Assembly: GCA_028875225.1 (NCBI GenBank)
Contig: JAPPFB010000017.1
Location: forward strand, 3,035-67,034
Length of the DNA stretch: 64,000 bases
From: Chloroflexota bacterium
GTDB taxonomy: Bacteria; Chloroflexota; Dehalococcoidia; Bin125
Reading direction: 5' to 3'
The position numbers and the translations under genes were made by a program. How positions within the stretch are numbered: the stretch's first letter is position 1; each line of letters opens with the position of its first letter. Of this stretch, positions 34,852-42,764 are shown one piece after another. The notes under the pieces are model-generated. The model saw only the letters and a list, made by a program, of their open reading frames with translations. It did not search any database and had not been told where the DNA came from.

Positions 34852-35148
34852 GTGCCTCGTCAGCGTCCGCGCCGGCGTCGACGACGGGCCGGCGCTCCCG
34901 AATCCCAGAGCTCGACGAAGCTCGACGAGATGCAGTTTGAGCGAGTGGAGCAGTCGAGATGGCGCTGGCTGCCAAGCGCCGGGGTCGTCGCCGCGCTGGG
35001 ACTGGGCATGTGGCTGGGTTGGACGTTCAGCAATGTCGGCGGATTCATCGAGCAGATCGCGCTCTGGGTCGGCGTGTTGATGGCCGGGTTCGGCGGCGGT
35101 CGATTGTTTCGCCGCTCGTTGCAGTCGCGGCGCGATCGGCAGCGTTAG
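34852..35148 (+). CDS. Small two-helix membrane protein
   Basis: A GTG start at 34852, one base after the zinc-finger stop, gives 98 residues with an Arg-rich N-terminus (RQRPRRRRRRAG) and two transmembrane helices (WLPSAGVVAALGLGMWLGWTF and EQIALWVGVLMAGFGGG), ending in another basic cluster. Positive-inside topology puts both ends in the cytoplasm. No family is recognised. It appears to be the third gene of an operon with the CCA-like enzyme and the zinc finger. Confidence 0.55.
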   Translation: MPRQRPRRRRRRAGAPESQSSTKLDEMQFERVEQSRWRWLPSAGVVAALGLGMWLGWTFSNVGGFIEQIALWVGVLMAGFGGGRLFRRSLQSRRDRQR

Positions 35149-35564
35149 TCGCGCGTCAGGTTGACGCCGCTGCCCTGCACCGAATCGAGGCGGATGACGA
35201 CTGCTGTACCGGTGCGCTCCATGTCGCGGCCCTTCTCCAGGTCATGCTGACCTTCCCAGATCTGGTCTCGCTCCGCTGCGTCTGTCGTCACTGCGGCCTG
35301 ACCGCGGAAGATGAAGAATTTTCTTGCCGGCATGTTGGTGTACATCAATGCCACGCTCGGATTCTCGCCGATCGCATTCAGGGTTGAGGATGTTTCGCCG
35401 CGCACCCAGATCGCCAGCGCATCGTCACCGAACGTCTGCGTGCTGCCGCGAAAGCTGACGACCGGCTGTGAGTCGCTGCTGACCGCCACCATGCACATCG
35501 GGAAGCCCTCGTCGAGAGCGCCGTTGACGCGATCGCGGACATCCTCGGGAATCACCAGGGCCAT
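35145..35564 (-). CDS. Pyridoxamine 5'-phosphate oxidase-like flavin-binding protein
   Basis: The 139-residue protein has a split-barrel fold pattern: MCMVAVSSDSQPVVSFRGS, LAIWVRGETSSTLNAI and ALMYTNMPARKFFIFRGQA, typical of small PNPOx-like FMN or F420-binding proteins. It may be a reductase of an unknown substrate. It convergently overlaps the membrane-protein gene end by 4 bp and sits 3 bp after the GNAT gene stop on the same strand. Confidence 0.75.
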   Translation of the reverse strand: MALVIPEDVRDRVNGALDEGFPMCMVAVSSDSQPVVSFRGSTQTFGDDALAIWVRGETSSTLNAIGENPSVALMYTNMPARKFFIFRGQAAVTTDAAERDQIWEGQHDLEKGRDMERTGTAVVIRLDSVQGSGVNLTRD

Positions 35565-35567
35565 GCT

Positions 35568-36119
35568 TCACTCCTCGTGGTTGTGCGTATCAGTCGAGCT
35601 GAGCGAATCAAGCGGACGCTGCATCCAGAGCGCATCACTCGCCACTCCGGCCGGCCAGTCCTCCCGATCCAGCGGAGGCGATCTCAGCGGCGTGTAGCCC
35701 AAGCGTAGCCAGAAGTAGAGCGCGACTCCATTGTCGGGCGGCAGCGGGGTGAGGGCGAGCGTTGCGCCGGTCTCGCTCGCGGCCTGTTCGAGCAACGGCA
35801 CTGACGCACCGCCGTAGCCGTATGCCCGCCAGCGGGCATCAATGGCCAGCCAGGTCCAGATCAGTACCTGAGATTCAGCCTGACCGGCCTGAGGAACGAG
35901 CTTGCCGGACAGCGCTCCCACGATCTCCTGGTCGCCGATGATCCACCAACCCTGATCTCCGTCGTCGAGCCGATCCTGCAGCCTGCATGGCGCGGCCCGA
36001 CCGGCGATTGCCTGGGCGGCCTCTTCCATCCATTCCGCGTTGGCGGCCGTGTGTTCAAACCGGCGAATGGTCGCCCGGGCGCCGACCACCTGTCTGGGCC
36101 AGACAACACTCGTACTCAC
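35568..36119 (-). CDS. GNAT-family N-acetyltransferase
   Basis: The 183-residue protein shows GNAT features: the acetyl-CoA-binding RWRAYGYGGASVPLLEQA loop (R/Q-x-x-G-x-G/A-like), a preceding beta strand LIWTWLAID, and GVALYFWLRLGYTPLR near the end. The N-terminal WWIIGDQEIVGAL strand also fits. Substrate unknown. The start overlaps the helicase stop by 4 bp. Confidence 0.75.
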   Translation of the reverse strand: MSTSVVWPRQVVGARATIRRFEHTAANAEWMEEAAQAIAGRAAPCRLQDRLDDGDQGWWIIGDQEIVGALSGKLVPQAGQAESQVLIWTWLAIDARWRAYGYGGASVPLLEQAASETGATLALTPLPPDNGVALYFWLRLGYTPLRSPPLDREDWPAGVASDALWMQRPLDSLSSTDTHNHEE

Positions 36120-38890
36120 GGGGATGGGCCGATGGGCGGAAGGAAGCTGCGCAGATCTTCAGCGATCGCATTCAGCGGCGTGCGGACGATGGGCGCGGGC
36201 GGCAAGGCGTCAAGAAAATGCTTGCCGTAGCGGCGATTGACGACTCGCCCGTCGAGGATCACGGCGGCTCCAAGATCCGATTGCGTCCTGATCAGGCGGC
36301 CGATGCCCTGGCGGAACTGGAGGACGGCGGCGGGCAGCGAGAACTCCATGAACTCGTTGTCGTACTGTTCGCCCCGGGCCTTGAGCACCGGATCATTGGG
36401 GGGCGCGAAGGGTAATCGGGTCATGATCAGCAATGAGAGCGCATCGCCGGGAATGTCGACACCGGTCCACAGCGCCGCCACGCCAAAGGCGACGGAACGG
36501 GGATCCGCACGGAGGGCCTCGACGATGGTGGCGGCGGAGCCGTCGCGACCCTGACGCAAGAGGACGAGTCCGGCTTCCTCCAGGCCCTGCCGGAGGCGCC
36601 TGGTCACCTGATTCATGGCGCTGTAGGAGCGGAAGAGCACCATGGTCCGGCCTCCGGCGGCGATCGCCAGCGTCTTGATCGCGTTGGCCACGGATTCGTT
36701 GTGCTCGCTGTCGTCGGCGTCGAGGATGTCGGTCGGCAGATAGATCCGGCAGTGCCGCTCATAGTCGAAGGGCGAGCCGTACTGCGATTCGTCCGCGTCC
36801 TCGATCCCCAGACGCTCGCGCAGGTAGTCGAACGCTGAATTCTCCTGTGCGCTCGTCGCCAGAGTCGCTCCGGTCAGCACCGTCGCGTGGCGTTCGTTCC
36901 AGAGCGGTTGCAGATACGACGCCACGCTCAACGGCGCGGCGTGGACGCTGGCTTTCTCGGAACGACGGGTCTCTCGCGCGACCCAGGCGATCACATCGAT
37001 CGAGTGCTCGGTGACGGCGCGGCCGAGTTGCCCCATGCGCTCGCGAAGGTCGTCCAGCATTGATTGGGCGTCGGCTGCGACCGACTGTCGTTTTGATTCC
37101 TGTTCCTCCGAAATGGTCGAGTCACTCGCTCGACACTGCTCCGCCACATCTTCCACCGCGGCCGCCAACAGCGACAGATCTTCCTGGGCGCGCTCCCAGA
37201 CCAATTCCAACTCCGACCATGATTTGGTGTTGCGAGCGCCCCGGCTTAGCGTGACACGGTCCTCGCTGCCCCGCCGATCCTGCGCGTACTCGGTAGCAAA
37301 GGCGGCGACGTCCTCGAACAGCCTGGCCAGGGACATCTCGGCCTGTGCCGCTCGCTGCCGGATCTGCTCGGACAGCGAACCGAGACCGATTCGCCGCGCT
37401 TCATCGGCGAGCGAGTCGGCGCCGTCGGCGACTTGCATCACCGCTTCCATCATCCACGACTCGCTCATTTCCAGGGAGAGTTGATCGGTCGCCACCTCCT
37501 CCAGGGCGTGCGACTCGTCGATGATGACGACCGCTCCATCCGGCACGGTGATCGCGCCGCCAACCAGCGCCCTGACCAGCAGCGCGTGGTTGGCGATCGT
37601 GATGTGCGAACCGGCCGCCTCGCGCTGGACCCTGAGCAGGAAACAGGTGCCGTTCATCGCGTATTCGCAGCTGCGGTCCGACAGACATCCCGTGTTGCGA
37701 GCCGAGAGTTTCTCCCATTGGCGGTGCATCGGGGTCGGCAACCGAAGTTCCGCCCGATCACCTCGATCCGTCATTGACCGCCAGACGGATGAGCGTGCGA
37801 GCAGGAGCGGATCCTCCCAGTCATTGGCGCGGCGCAGTTCGCGGTCGAGCCGCTCCTGGCAGAGATAGTTGTCGCGGCCTTTGACGACCGTGGATTTCAG
37901 GGCGTCTGCCGCTTCCGCCGATACACCCGCGATGAGTTGACGGGCAAACTCGACGTCCTTGCCCTCGAGCTGCTGCTGCAGGTTGATCGTGTGGGTACTG
38001 ACGATCACGGTGTTGCCGGTCTTCAGCGCCCACAGCGCGGCGGGCACGAGGTAGGCCAACGACTTGCCGGTGCCGGTGCCGGCTTCGACGATCAGCGTGC
38101 CGCCGTGCTGGAGGGTCTCTGCGACATCGCGAGCCATGTCCAGCTGTTCATCGCGTCGCTCGAACTCGTCGTCGGGCATCGAGGCGAACGCCTGCGCGGT
38201 CAGATCAGCCAGGGAACCCGAGGGGAGCTCAATCGGTTCGAGCGGCCGGTGCGGCTCTCGCCGCCGTGCTCGGACGGCTGCCGTCGTTCGGGGCGTCTCG
38301 AGCGACCACTCGCGCAGCACACGGCCCGGCGCCCAGAACAGGTTGCCCGCATCGGCGACCTCGCTCAAGGCGTCGCGAGCGGCCAGGGGTAAGTCTTCGA
38401 AGCGTTTCCTCAGGCTCAGCAAGAGCGCTCGAGCGGCCTCCGCGTCCGCGAGCGCTCGGTGACCGTCAAGCAACTCGATACCGTAGCGGTCGCAGAGGGA
38501 ACCCAGTCGGTGCGACGGCGCGCCCGGATCGACAATCTGCGCGAGCGGGAGCGTGTCGATCGAGGGTTCTGGCACGTCGATGCCCGCTGCTTCGAGGAAG
38601 CGCTGATCAAACGGGACGTTGTGACCGATCAGGGTCGCGCCATCCAAGAGGTTTCGTGCCTGCTCCTCGATCTCGGCCCAAGGCGGGGCGTCGGCCAACA
38701 TCGCGGGCGTGATGCCGGTCATTCGTTGCACGCGCAGCGGCGGCATCTCCAACGGGCGGACCAGGGAACTCCATCGCTCGAGGACGTGGTCCGGCGTGCA
38801 CCGGACGATGCCAACCTCGATGATCTCATCAAATCCGGCCTTGAGGCCGGTCATTTCGAGGTCGATGGCGGCGTAGATCGGGTCAGTCAC
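36116..38890 (-). CDS. DinG-type helicase with N-terminal 3'-5' exonuclease domain
   Basis: The 924-residue protein joins a DnaQ-like exonuclease domain (about 1-175; IDLEMTGL, HNVPFD, HRALADAEAA supply the DEDD residues) to an XPD/DinG superfamily 2 helicase (Walker A EAGTGTGKSLAYLVPAAL, DESHALEE box, C-terminal VALWTGVDIPG and QGIGRLIR motifs). Cysteines for an iron-sulfur cluster are present (NYLCQERLDRE...NTGCLSDRSCEYAMNGTC). This architecture is known in Gram-positive DinG. It would unwind and trim DNA in repair. Confidence 0.9.
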   Translation of the reverse strand: MTDPIYAAIDLEMTGLKAGFDEIIEVGIVRCTPDHVLERWSSLVRPLEMPPLRVQRMTGITPAMLADAPPWAEIEEQARNLLDGATLIGHNVPFDQRFLEAAGIDVPEPSIDTLPLAQIVDPGAPSHRLGSLCDRYGIELLDGHRALADAEAARALLLSLRKRFEDLPLAARDALSEVADAGNLFWAPGRVLREWSLETPRTTAAVRARRREPHRPLEPIELPSGSLADLTAQAFASMPDDEFERRDEQLDMARDVAETLQHGGTLIVEAGTGTGKSLAYLVPAALWALKTGNTVIVSTHTINLQQQLEGKDVEFARQLIAGVSAEAADALKSTVVKGRDNYLCQERLDRELRRANDWEDPLLLARSSVWRSMTDRGDRAELRLPTPMHRQWEKLSARNTGCLSDRSCEYAMNGTCFLLRVQREAAGSHITIANHALLVRALVGGAITVPDGAVVIIDESHALEEVATDQLSLEMSESWMMEAVMQVADGADSLADEARRIGLGSLSEQIRQRAAQAEMSLARLFEDVAAFATEYAQDRRGSEDRVTLSRGARNTKSWSELELVWERAQEDLSLLAAAVEDVAEQCRASDSTISEEQESKRQSVAADAQSMLDDLRERMGQLGRAVTEHSIDVIAWVARETRRSEKASVHAAPLSVASYLQPLWNERHATVLTGATLATSAQENSAFDYLRERLGIEDADESQYGSPFDYERHCRIYLPTDILDADDSEHNESVANAIKTLAIAAGGRTMVLFRSYSAMNQVTRRLRQGLEEAGLVLLRQGRDGSAATIVEALRADPRSVAFGVAALWTGVDIPGDALSLLIMTRLPFAPPNDPVLKARGEQYDNEFMEFSLPAAVLQFRQGIGRLIRTQSDLGAAVILDGRVVNRRYGKHFLDALPPAPIVRTPLNAIAEDLRSFLPPIGPSP

Positions 38891-39032
38891 GCCTCATCCC
38901 AGGACTCTGCGAGCGTGAACCATTACTGCAGTTTGGCTCACCGCGTGCGCCTTTCAGGTTTCAGCGCAATTTTTTTCTGCGATCGGCCAGATCGTTGATC
39001 TCCAGTGTTTTGCGGGGGATCGCGCCGGCTGA

Positions 39033-39210
39033 CTTTCAGGTTTTTTCAGGTTTTTTCGGGTTTCTTCAGCCGACTTCGGCCCAGCTCGCGACTGGAGGCG
39101 TACGGTCTTGTTCGATTCTGTACGATTCTGTGCGGTTCTGTGTGGTTCTTGTACGGCTTCGGATGATTCTGAGCGGCGGTGTTCGGCGGTTGTTCGGCGA
39201 TTGAGTACGT
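39033..39210. repeat. Helix-phased 10-bp repeats with T-tracts (array 2)
   Basis: Within the gene-free 456-bp stretch 38891-39346, decamers run in register: ctttcaggtt, ttttcaggtt, ttttcgggtt, tcttcagccg, then from 39101 tacggtcttg, ttcgattctg, tacgattctg, tgcggttctg, tgtggttctt, and after a 1-bp shift tacggcttcg, gatgattctg and further degenerate copies. The T6 tracts at 10-bp spacing predict curved DNA. GATTCTGTAC resembles the reverse complement of array 1 (GATTTGTCCA). Small open frames here follow the repeats and are not convincing genes. Confidence 0.65.
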
Positions 39211-39346
39211 TGGTTGTATCCGGCATGAAACGGGCTTTCGAGATAGCGGAGGTCGCTGCGGCCATCCTACACGAACATTGGTTCGCCAGCACTGTCTCAA
39301 TCGTGGTCGGCGTTACTCATACCGGAGAGGAGGCGGGTGAATCGCC

Positions 39347-40063
39347 CTACGACACGTCCTCGCCTTCGCATGGTCCGAAGGCTCGGAACTCTCCGATGTT
39401 GAGACCCTCGTAGCACACGGTGGCGCCGTCGTGCAGGAGCTGGACCGTCTGCTCGCGACAGGTCAGGGGTTCCGGGAAGACCGTGGTGTAGCTGCCGATG
39501 CCTGATGTCGAGTGGGCGTCGGAGCCGCCGGTAACCGGTTTGCCCATGATCCGGGCGACCTCGAGGGCGAACAAGTTCTCGCGCCGCGTGTTACCGCCGT
39601 TGCCGACCTCGATACCGTGCACCACCTTGAAGACGTGCATGCGCTCTGCGGCTTCATCAGGGGTCATCGAGAACGGTTCCTCGCCTCGGCGGCGGAAGGT
39701 GACGGGATCGAAGAAGTGGCGGAACGGGTGGGCGACCGACATGAACGCGCCGATCTCGTCGCAGACTTCGCGGAGTCGTTCGGCCGAGCGGATTCCGGAG
39801 TAGTACTGGTCGATGCCGAACACAACGATGTGTCCGAGGTCGGTCGAGACTTCCATGCCTTGATTGAGGTAAATGCCAGCCTCGCTCATGGCTTCGCTGT
39901 AGTTGTTCCAGTCGTAGCGTTCCCAGACTCGGTCGTGTTCGGTCAGGTTGACTCCGGTGAGGCCGATTCGGTTGGCCTCTTCCAGCAGTTCGTCGGGTTG
40001 CAGCGCGGAATCGGCGGCGCCGCGAACGGTGTGAATGTGTGCGTCCAGAATCGTGCCGGGCAT
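39347..40063 (-). CDS. PHP-domain phosphoesterase
   Basis: The long frame extends to 40705 but runs antiparallel to no conserved sequence there and overlaps two real genes, so I start at ATG 40063, which gives 238 residues starting MPGTILDAHIHT. The PHP metal sites are DAHIHT, TEHDRVW, the central Glu in GMEVST, SVAHPFRHFF and the terminal GGSDAHS. PHP proteins hydrolyse phosphoesters, including nucleotides and sugar phosphates. It lies downstream of a small membrane-protein gene on the same strand. Confidence 0.82.
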   Translation of the reverse strand: MPGTILDAHIHTVRGAADSALQPDELLEEANRIGLTGVNLTEHDRVWERYDWNNYSEAMSEAGIYLNQGMEVSTDLGHIVVFGIDQYYSGIRSAERLREVCDEIGAFMSVAHPFRHFFDPVTFRRRGEEPFSMTPDEAAERMHVFKVVHGIEVGNGGNTRRENLFALEVARIMGKPVTGGSDAHSTSGIGSYTTVFPEPLTCREQTVQLLHDGATVCYEGLNIGEFRAFGPCEGEDVS

Positions 40064-40161
40064 CGACTGAGGATCCACGGGGTCTCCAGCTCCAGGGGCG
40101 AAGGGATTGTTCGACTGAGTATACGCACCGGTCGGGCGAACTCTGTGCCATCCAGTTGCCC

Positions 40162-40587
40162 TCAGGCGGCGGCCAGATGGGGCAGCATCCAGCCGTAGCA
40201 GCCGGCGGCGATCAGGGCGAATACGGTCATCCTGCGCCAGAGCCACGGTTGCCAGGCGATCGCACCGACTGCCAAGACTGACAAGACCAGAATGATCCCG
40301 AGCGTGAACTGCCAAGTGGGACTGCCGAGGCCTGACGAGCCGCCGTCGGCGACGTTGAGCAAGACGACGCCGAGGAGCAGGCCGAGGACCGCGCACCCTG
40401 CCTGAGCGACCAGCGCGGCGCCAAGGCTGACCATGACCCAGTTGGAGGGGTCCGGAAACTGTCGGCGCAGCCAGTTGGTGGTCGGCACCGAGACCAGCAG
40501 TGGGCCGAAGATACCCAGTCCCAGCACGCCAACCGCCGCACCCGCGACGAATCCCGAGAACAGGGCGGCGACCGTGTCCATGCTCAA
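40162..40587 (-). CDS. Small integral membrane protein, four helices
   Basis: The 141-residue protein has four hydrophobic segments (about 8-35, 50-78, 90-110 and 120-138), short loops and no conserved motif that I can name. The start overlaps the ispE stop by 4 bp, so it is translationally coupled to isoprenoid synthesis genes. It is followed by the PHP gene. Function unknown. Confidence 0.65.
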   Translation of the reverse strand: MSMDTVAALFSGFVAGAAVGVLGLGIFGPLLVSVPTTNWLRRQFPDPSNWVMVSLGAALVAQAGCAVLGLLLGVVLLNVADGGSSGLGSPTWQFTLGIILVLSVLAVGAIAWQPWLWRRMTVFALIAAGCYGWMLPHLAAA

Positions 40588-41516
40588 TCTCGCTGGACCG
40601 TTGTGGCCCGGGCCTGGTCGAGCGGCCTCGCCACATGGGTAAACGAGGCAGAGGAGCGAAGCTGTTCAGTCGCCTGCTGCGCCGTGTCCGGATCCAGGAT
40701 GGCAAACAGCGTCGGTCCGGCGCCGGCGAGCAATGGCGTTACCGGTTCGGCGCCAATCTGCAGGGCCGCTCTTGCGATGGCGGCGCCCATGGTTCGCCAG
40801 GCTGGGGTCAAGCCTTGCATGACCTCTCGCGCAGGGCGATCGAATGAGTTGACGCAATCGTCCTGGGTAGGAATTTTGCCACTGGACATCGACTCGACCA
40901 GCGCGTCGGTCGCGGCTCCGCTGCGGAAGTCTGATGATCGGAGCGAACGGTACATCGTGGCCGTTTTGTTGGCTGGAACGGGAATCTCCGGGCGATGCAG
41001 CAGGACTGCCCAGTCCGGCGAGGCCGATTGCAGCGGGGCAATGCGTTCACCTCGGCCGGCCATCCGGACTACTCCGCCGTGCAGGCAGGCAGGGACATCG
41101 GAGCCGACTTCAGACCCAATCTCGGAGAGCTCGTTGTCGGAGAGGTCCAGGCTCCACGCCTGACGGGCCAGCCGCAGGAATGCGGCTGCGTCGGCCGAGC
41201 CTCCGCCCAGACCCCCGGTAAGCGGAATCCGCTTGACGACCTCGATCGCCGCCCCGCCCGGCAGAGCACAGCGACGCTCAAGCGCGGACCAGGCGCGGTC
41301 GATGATGTCGTTGGACGTTTCAATTGAGACACGCCGCCCGGCTTCGTCGCTGTAGCGAATGGAGCGATCGGTGCTGGTTCTGGTCAGGCGAACATCATCG
41401 ACGAGGTCGAGTGACACCGCCACCGAGTTCAGGTCGTGATATCCGTCTTCGCGCTTGCCGATCACCTCGAGCGTGAGGTTGAGTTTGGCCGCGGCTTGCG
41501 TCCTCCAGGTCGTCAT
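40584..41516 (-). CDS. ispE: 4-diphosphocytidyl-2-C-methyl-D-erythritol kinase
   Basis: The 310-residue GHMP kinase phosphorylates CDP-methylerythritol in the MEP isoprenoid pathway. It starts with AAKLNLTLEV, followed by YHDLNSVAVSLDL and the ATP-binding PLTGGLGGGSADAAAFL loop, and has GAGPTLFAI near the C-terminus. The frame reaches 41636, but the family N-terminus fits ATG 41516, which overlaps the rsmA stop. This makes an rsmA-ispE-membrane-protein string, a common bacterial order. Confidence 0.93.
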   Translation of the reverse strand: MTTWRTQAAAKLNLTLEVIGKREDGYHDLNSVAVSLDLVDDVRLTRTSTDRSIRYSDEAGRRVSIETSNDIIDRAWSALERRCALPGGAAIEVVKRIPLTGGLGGGSADAAAFLRLARQAWSLDLSDNELSEIGSEVGSDVPACLHGGVVRMAGRGERIAPLQSASPDWAVLLHRPEIPVPANKTATMYRSLRSSDFRSGAATDALVESMSSGKIPTQDDCVNSFDRPAREVMQGLTPAWRTMGAAIARAALQIGAEPVTPLLAGAGPTLFAILDPDTAQQATEQLRSSASFTHVARPLDQARATTVQRD

Positions 41517-42355
41517 TGGCGCGAGTCTGAGCGGCTGGTCATTGCTTCTTCCCGCCACCAGGCCAGTCGCGCCCATTCCTCGAGCGTCAAGGTTCCGGGG
41601 CGGCGGGAGGGATCGATGTCGCAGGCTTCGAGCCATTCATGTGCTCCGTTGGGAGGCAACCAGACGCCCTGTGCGAGGGCGTTATGTAGTTGTTTTCTGG
41701 GACTGCGGAAACCACCGCGCACGACTTCGAAGAAGCGCTCGACGCTCGGAACCTCGACGGCCGGCCGGTCTCGAAGCCGCAACATGACCACGGCCGAACG
41801 GACTTGCGGCGGCGGATCGAAGGCCTCGCGTTCGACGCTGAAGAGCAGTTCCGCTTCGGCGTAGAACTGGACCGAGACGCCCATCAACGAGAGCTTGCCG
41901 GGGCGAGCTGTTACGCGTTGAGCGACCTCGTGCTGGATCATTGCGAGCATCCAGGCGGGTCGCTCGGTCTCCTCTTCGAGAAACTTGCGAAAGATTGGGG
42001 CGGTGATCGCATAGGGCAGGTTGCCGACCAGTCCATACGGCGACTGCGCCGCGACCAACGACAGGGCCTCACGTGGATCGACGTCGAGGACGTCGTGCTC
42101 GATGACGACGGCGTTTCGATCCAAGCCTTCCATGGCCAGGCGACGCCGGGCGCGGAACGCCATCGCTTCGTCAATCTCGATCGAGACCAGAGGTCGATTG
42201 AGTTCGGCCAGGCGCGTTGTCAAGATTCCGTCGCCGGCGCCAACCTCGAGGATGGGAGCTGGATCCTGTGGGACTGCTTCGACGATTCGATCGAGGACTC
42301 GCTGGTCGCGCAGGAGGTGTTGGCCCAGGCGCGCCCGCCGGCGTCGGCCGCTCAT
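41513..42355 (-). CDS. rsmA: 16S rRNA (adenine1518/1519-N6) dimethyltransferase
   Basis: The 280-residue methyltransferase has RLGQHLLRDQRVLDRIV at the N-terminus, SAM-binding ILEVGAGDGILTTRLAE, the VSIEIDEAMA acid and the catalytic NLPYAI motif. It dimethylates two adenines of helix 45 of 16S rRNA. An upstream ATG at 42409 falls inside the SRP RNA sequence, so ATG 42355 (MSGRRRRARLGQH) is the proper start. It overlaps ispE by 4 bp. Confidence 0.93.
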   Translation of the reverse strand: MSGRRRRARLGQHLLRDQRVLDRIVEAVPQDPAPILEVGAGDGILTTRLAELNRPLVSIEIDEAMAFRARRRLAMEGLDRNAVVIEHDVLDVDPREALSLVAAQSPYGLVGNLPYAITAPIFRKFLEEETERPAWMLAMIQHEVAQRVTARPGKLSLMGVSVQFYAEAELLFSVEREAFDPPPQVRSAVVMLRLRDRPAVEVPSVERFFEVVRGGFRSPRKQLHNALAQGVWLPPNGAHEWLEACDIDPSRRPGTLTLEEWARLAWWREEAMTSRSDSRQ

Positions 42356-42399
42356 GGTGCTACCCGGATGTGGCGGGGCTGGGCTGGCATTGAAGATGT

Positions 42400-42668
42400 G
42401 GTCGTGCACCCAAGATCGAACGCCCCCATGAGCTTGCCTTCGCTAGCCGGCTCTGCCCAGGCACTCCCGCGTCACCCGACCGAACAACCGCTTACCGCTG
42501 CTTCCTCTCGGACCTGACGGGGTTCACGGCGGGCCGCCGCGCGGGACCCAGGCTTCATCACTGCTTGGCGTCGGTAGGTCTCATGTCGCCGCCCTCAACT
42601 CAGGAGTTCAACCCCGCTAGAGCGGATTGCGGGTACAGGGCACCGCTAGCTCCCCATCTAGCACGACC
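42400..42668 (-). ncRNA. ffs: Signal recognition particle RNA, large (Bacillus) type
   Basis: Read on the minus strand, 42668-42400 gives an RNA of about 269 nt that closes on itself: GGTCGTGC at the 5' end pairs with GCACGACC at the 3' end. The 5' part (GTGCTAGATGGGGAGCTAGC, then GGTGCCCTGTACCCGCAATC and CGCTCTAGCGGGG) is the Alu domain known from B. subtilis scRNA. The apical S domain is canonical (GTGAACCCCGTCAGGTCC, GAGA tetraloop, GGAAGCAGCGGTAAGCGG at about 42485-42532), the Ffh-binding region. Conserved sequence and end pairing make this a firm call. Ends are within a few bases. Confidence 0.95.
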
Positions 42669-42764
42669 GTCCATAACTCTACCACCAGGCGGATCCAGCA
42701 CGTGGCGGAGTAAACTCATTGCATTGGTCTGCCGTGCGACGGCCAGAACGAACAGGAGCAGCCC

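Noticed and set aside
38954-39300. Small open frames in the decamer repeat region
   Set aside because: Their composition simply follows the repeat; no start context or conserved feature supports translation.
40064-40705. N-terminal extension of the PHP-domain frame
   Set aside because: The extension overlaps the membrane-protein gene and ispE and has no conserved character; ATG 40063 begins at the PHP motif.
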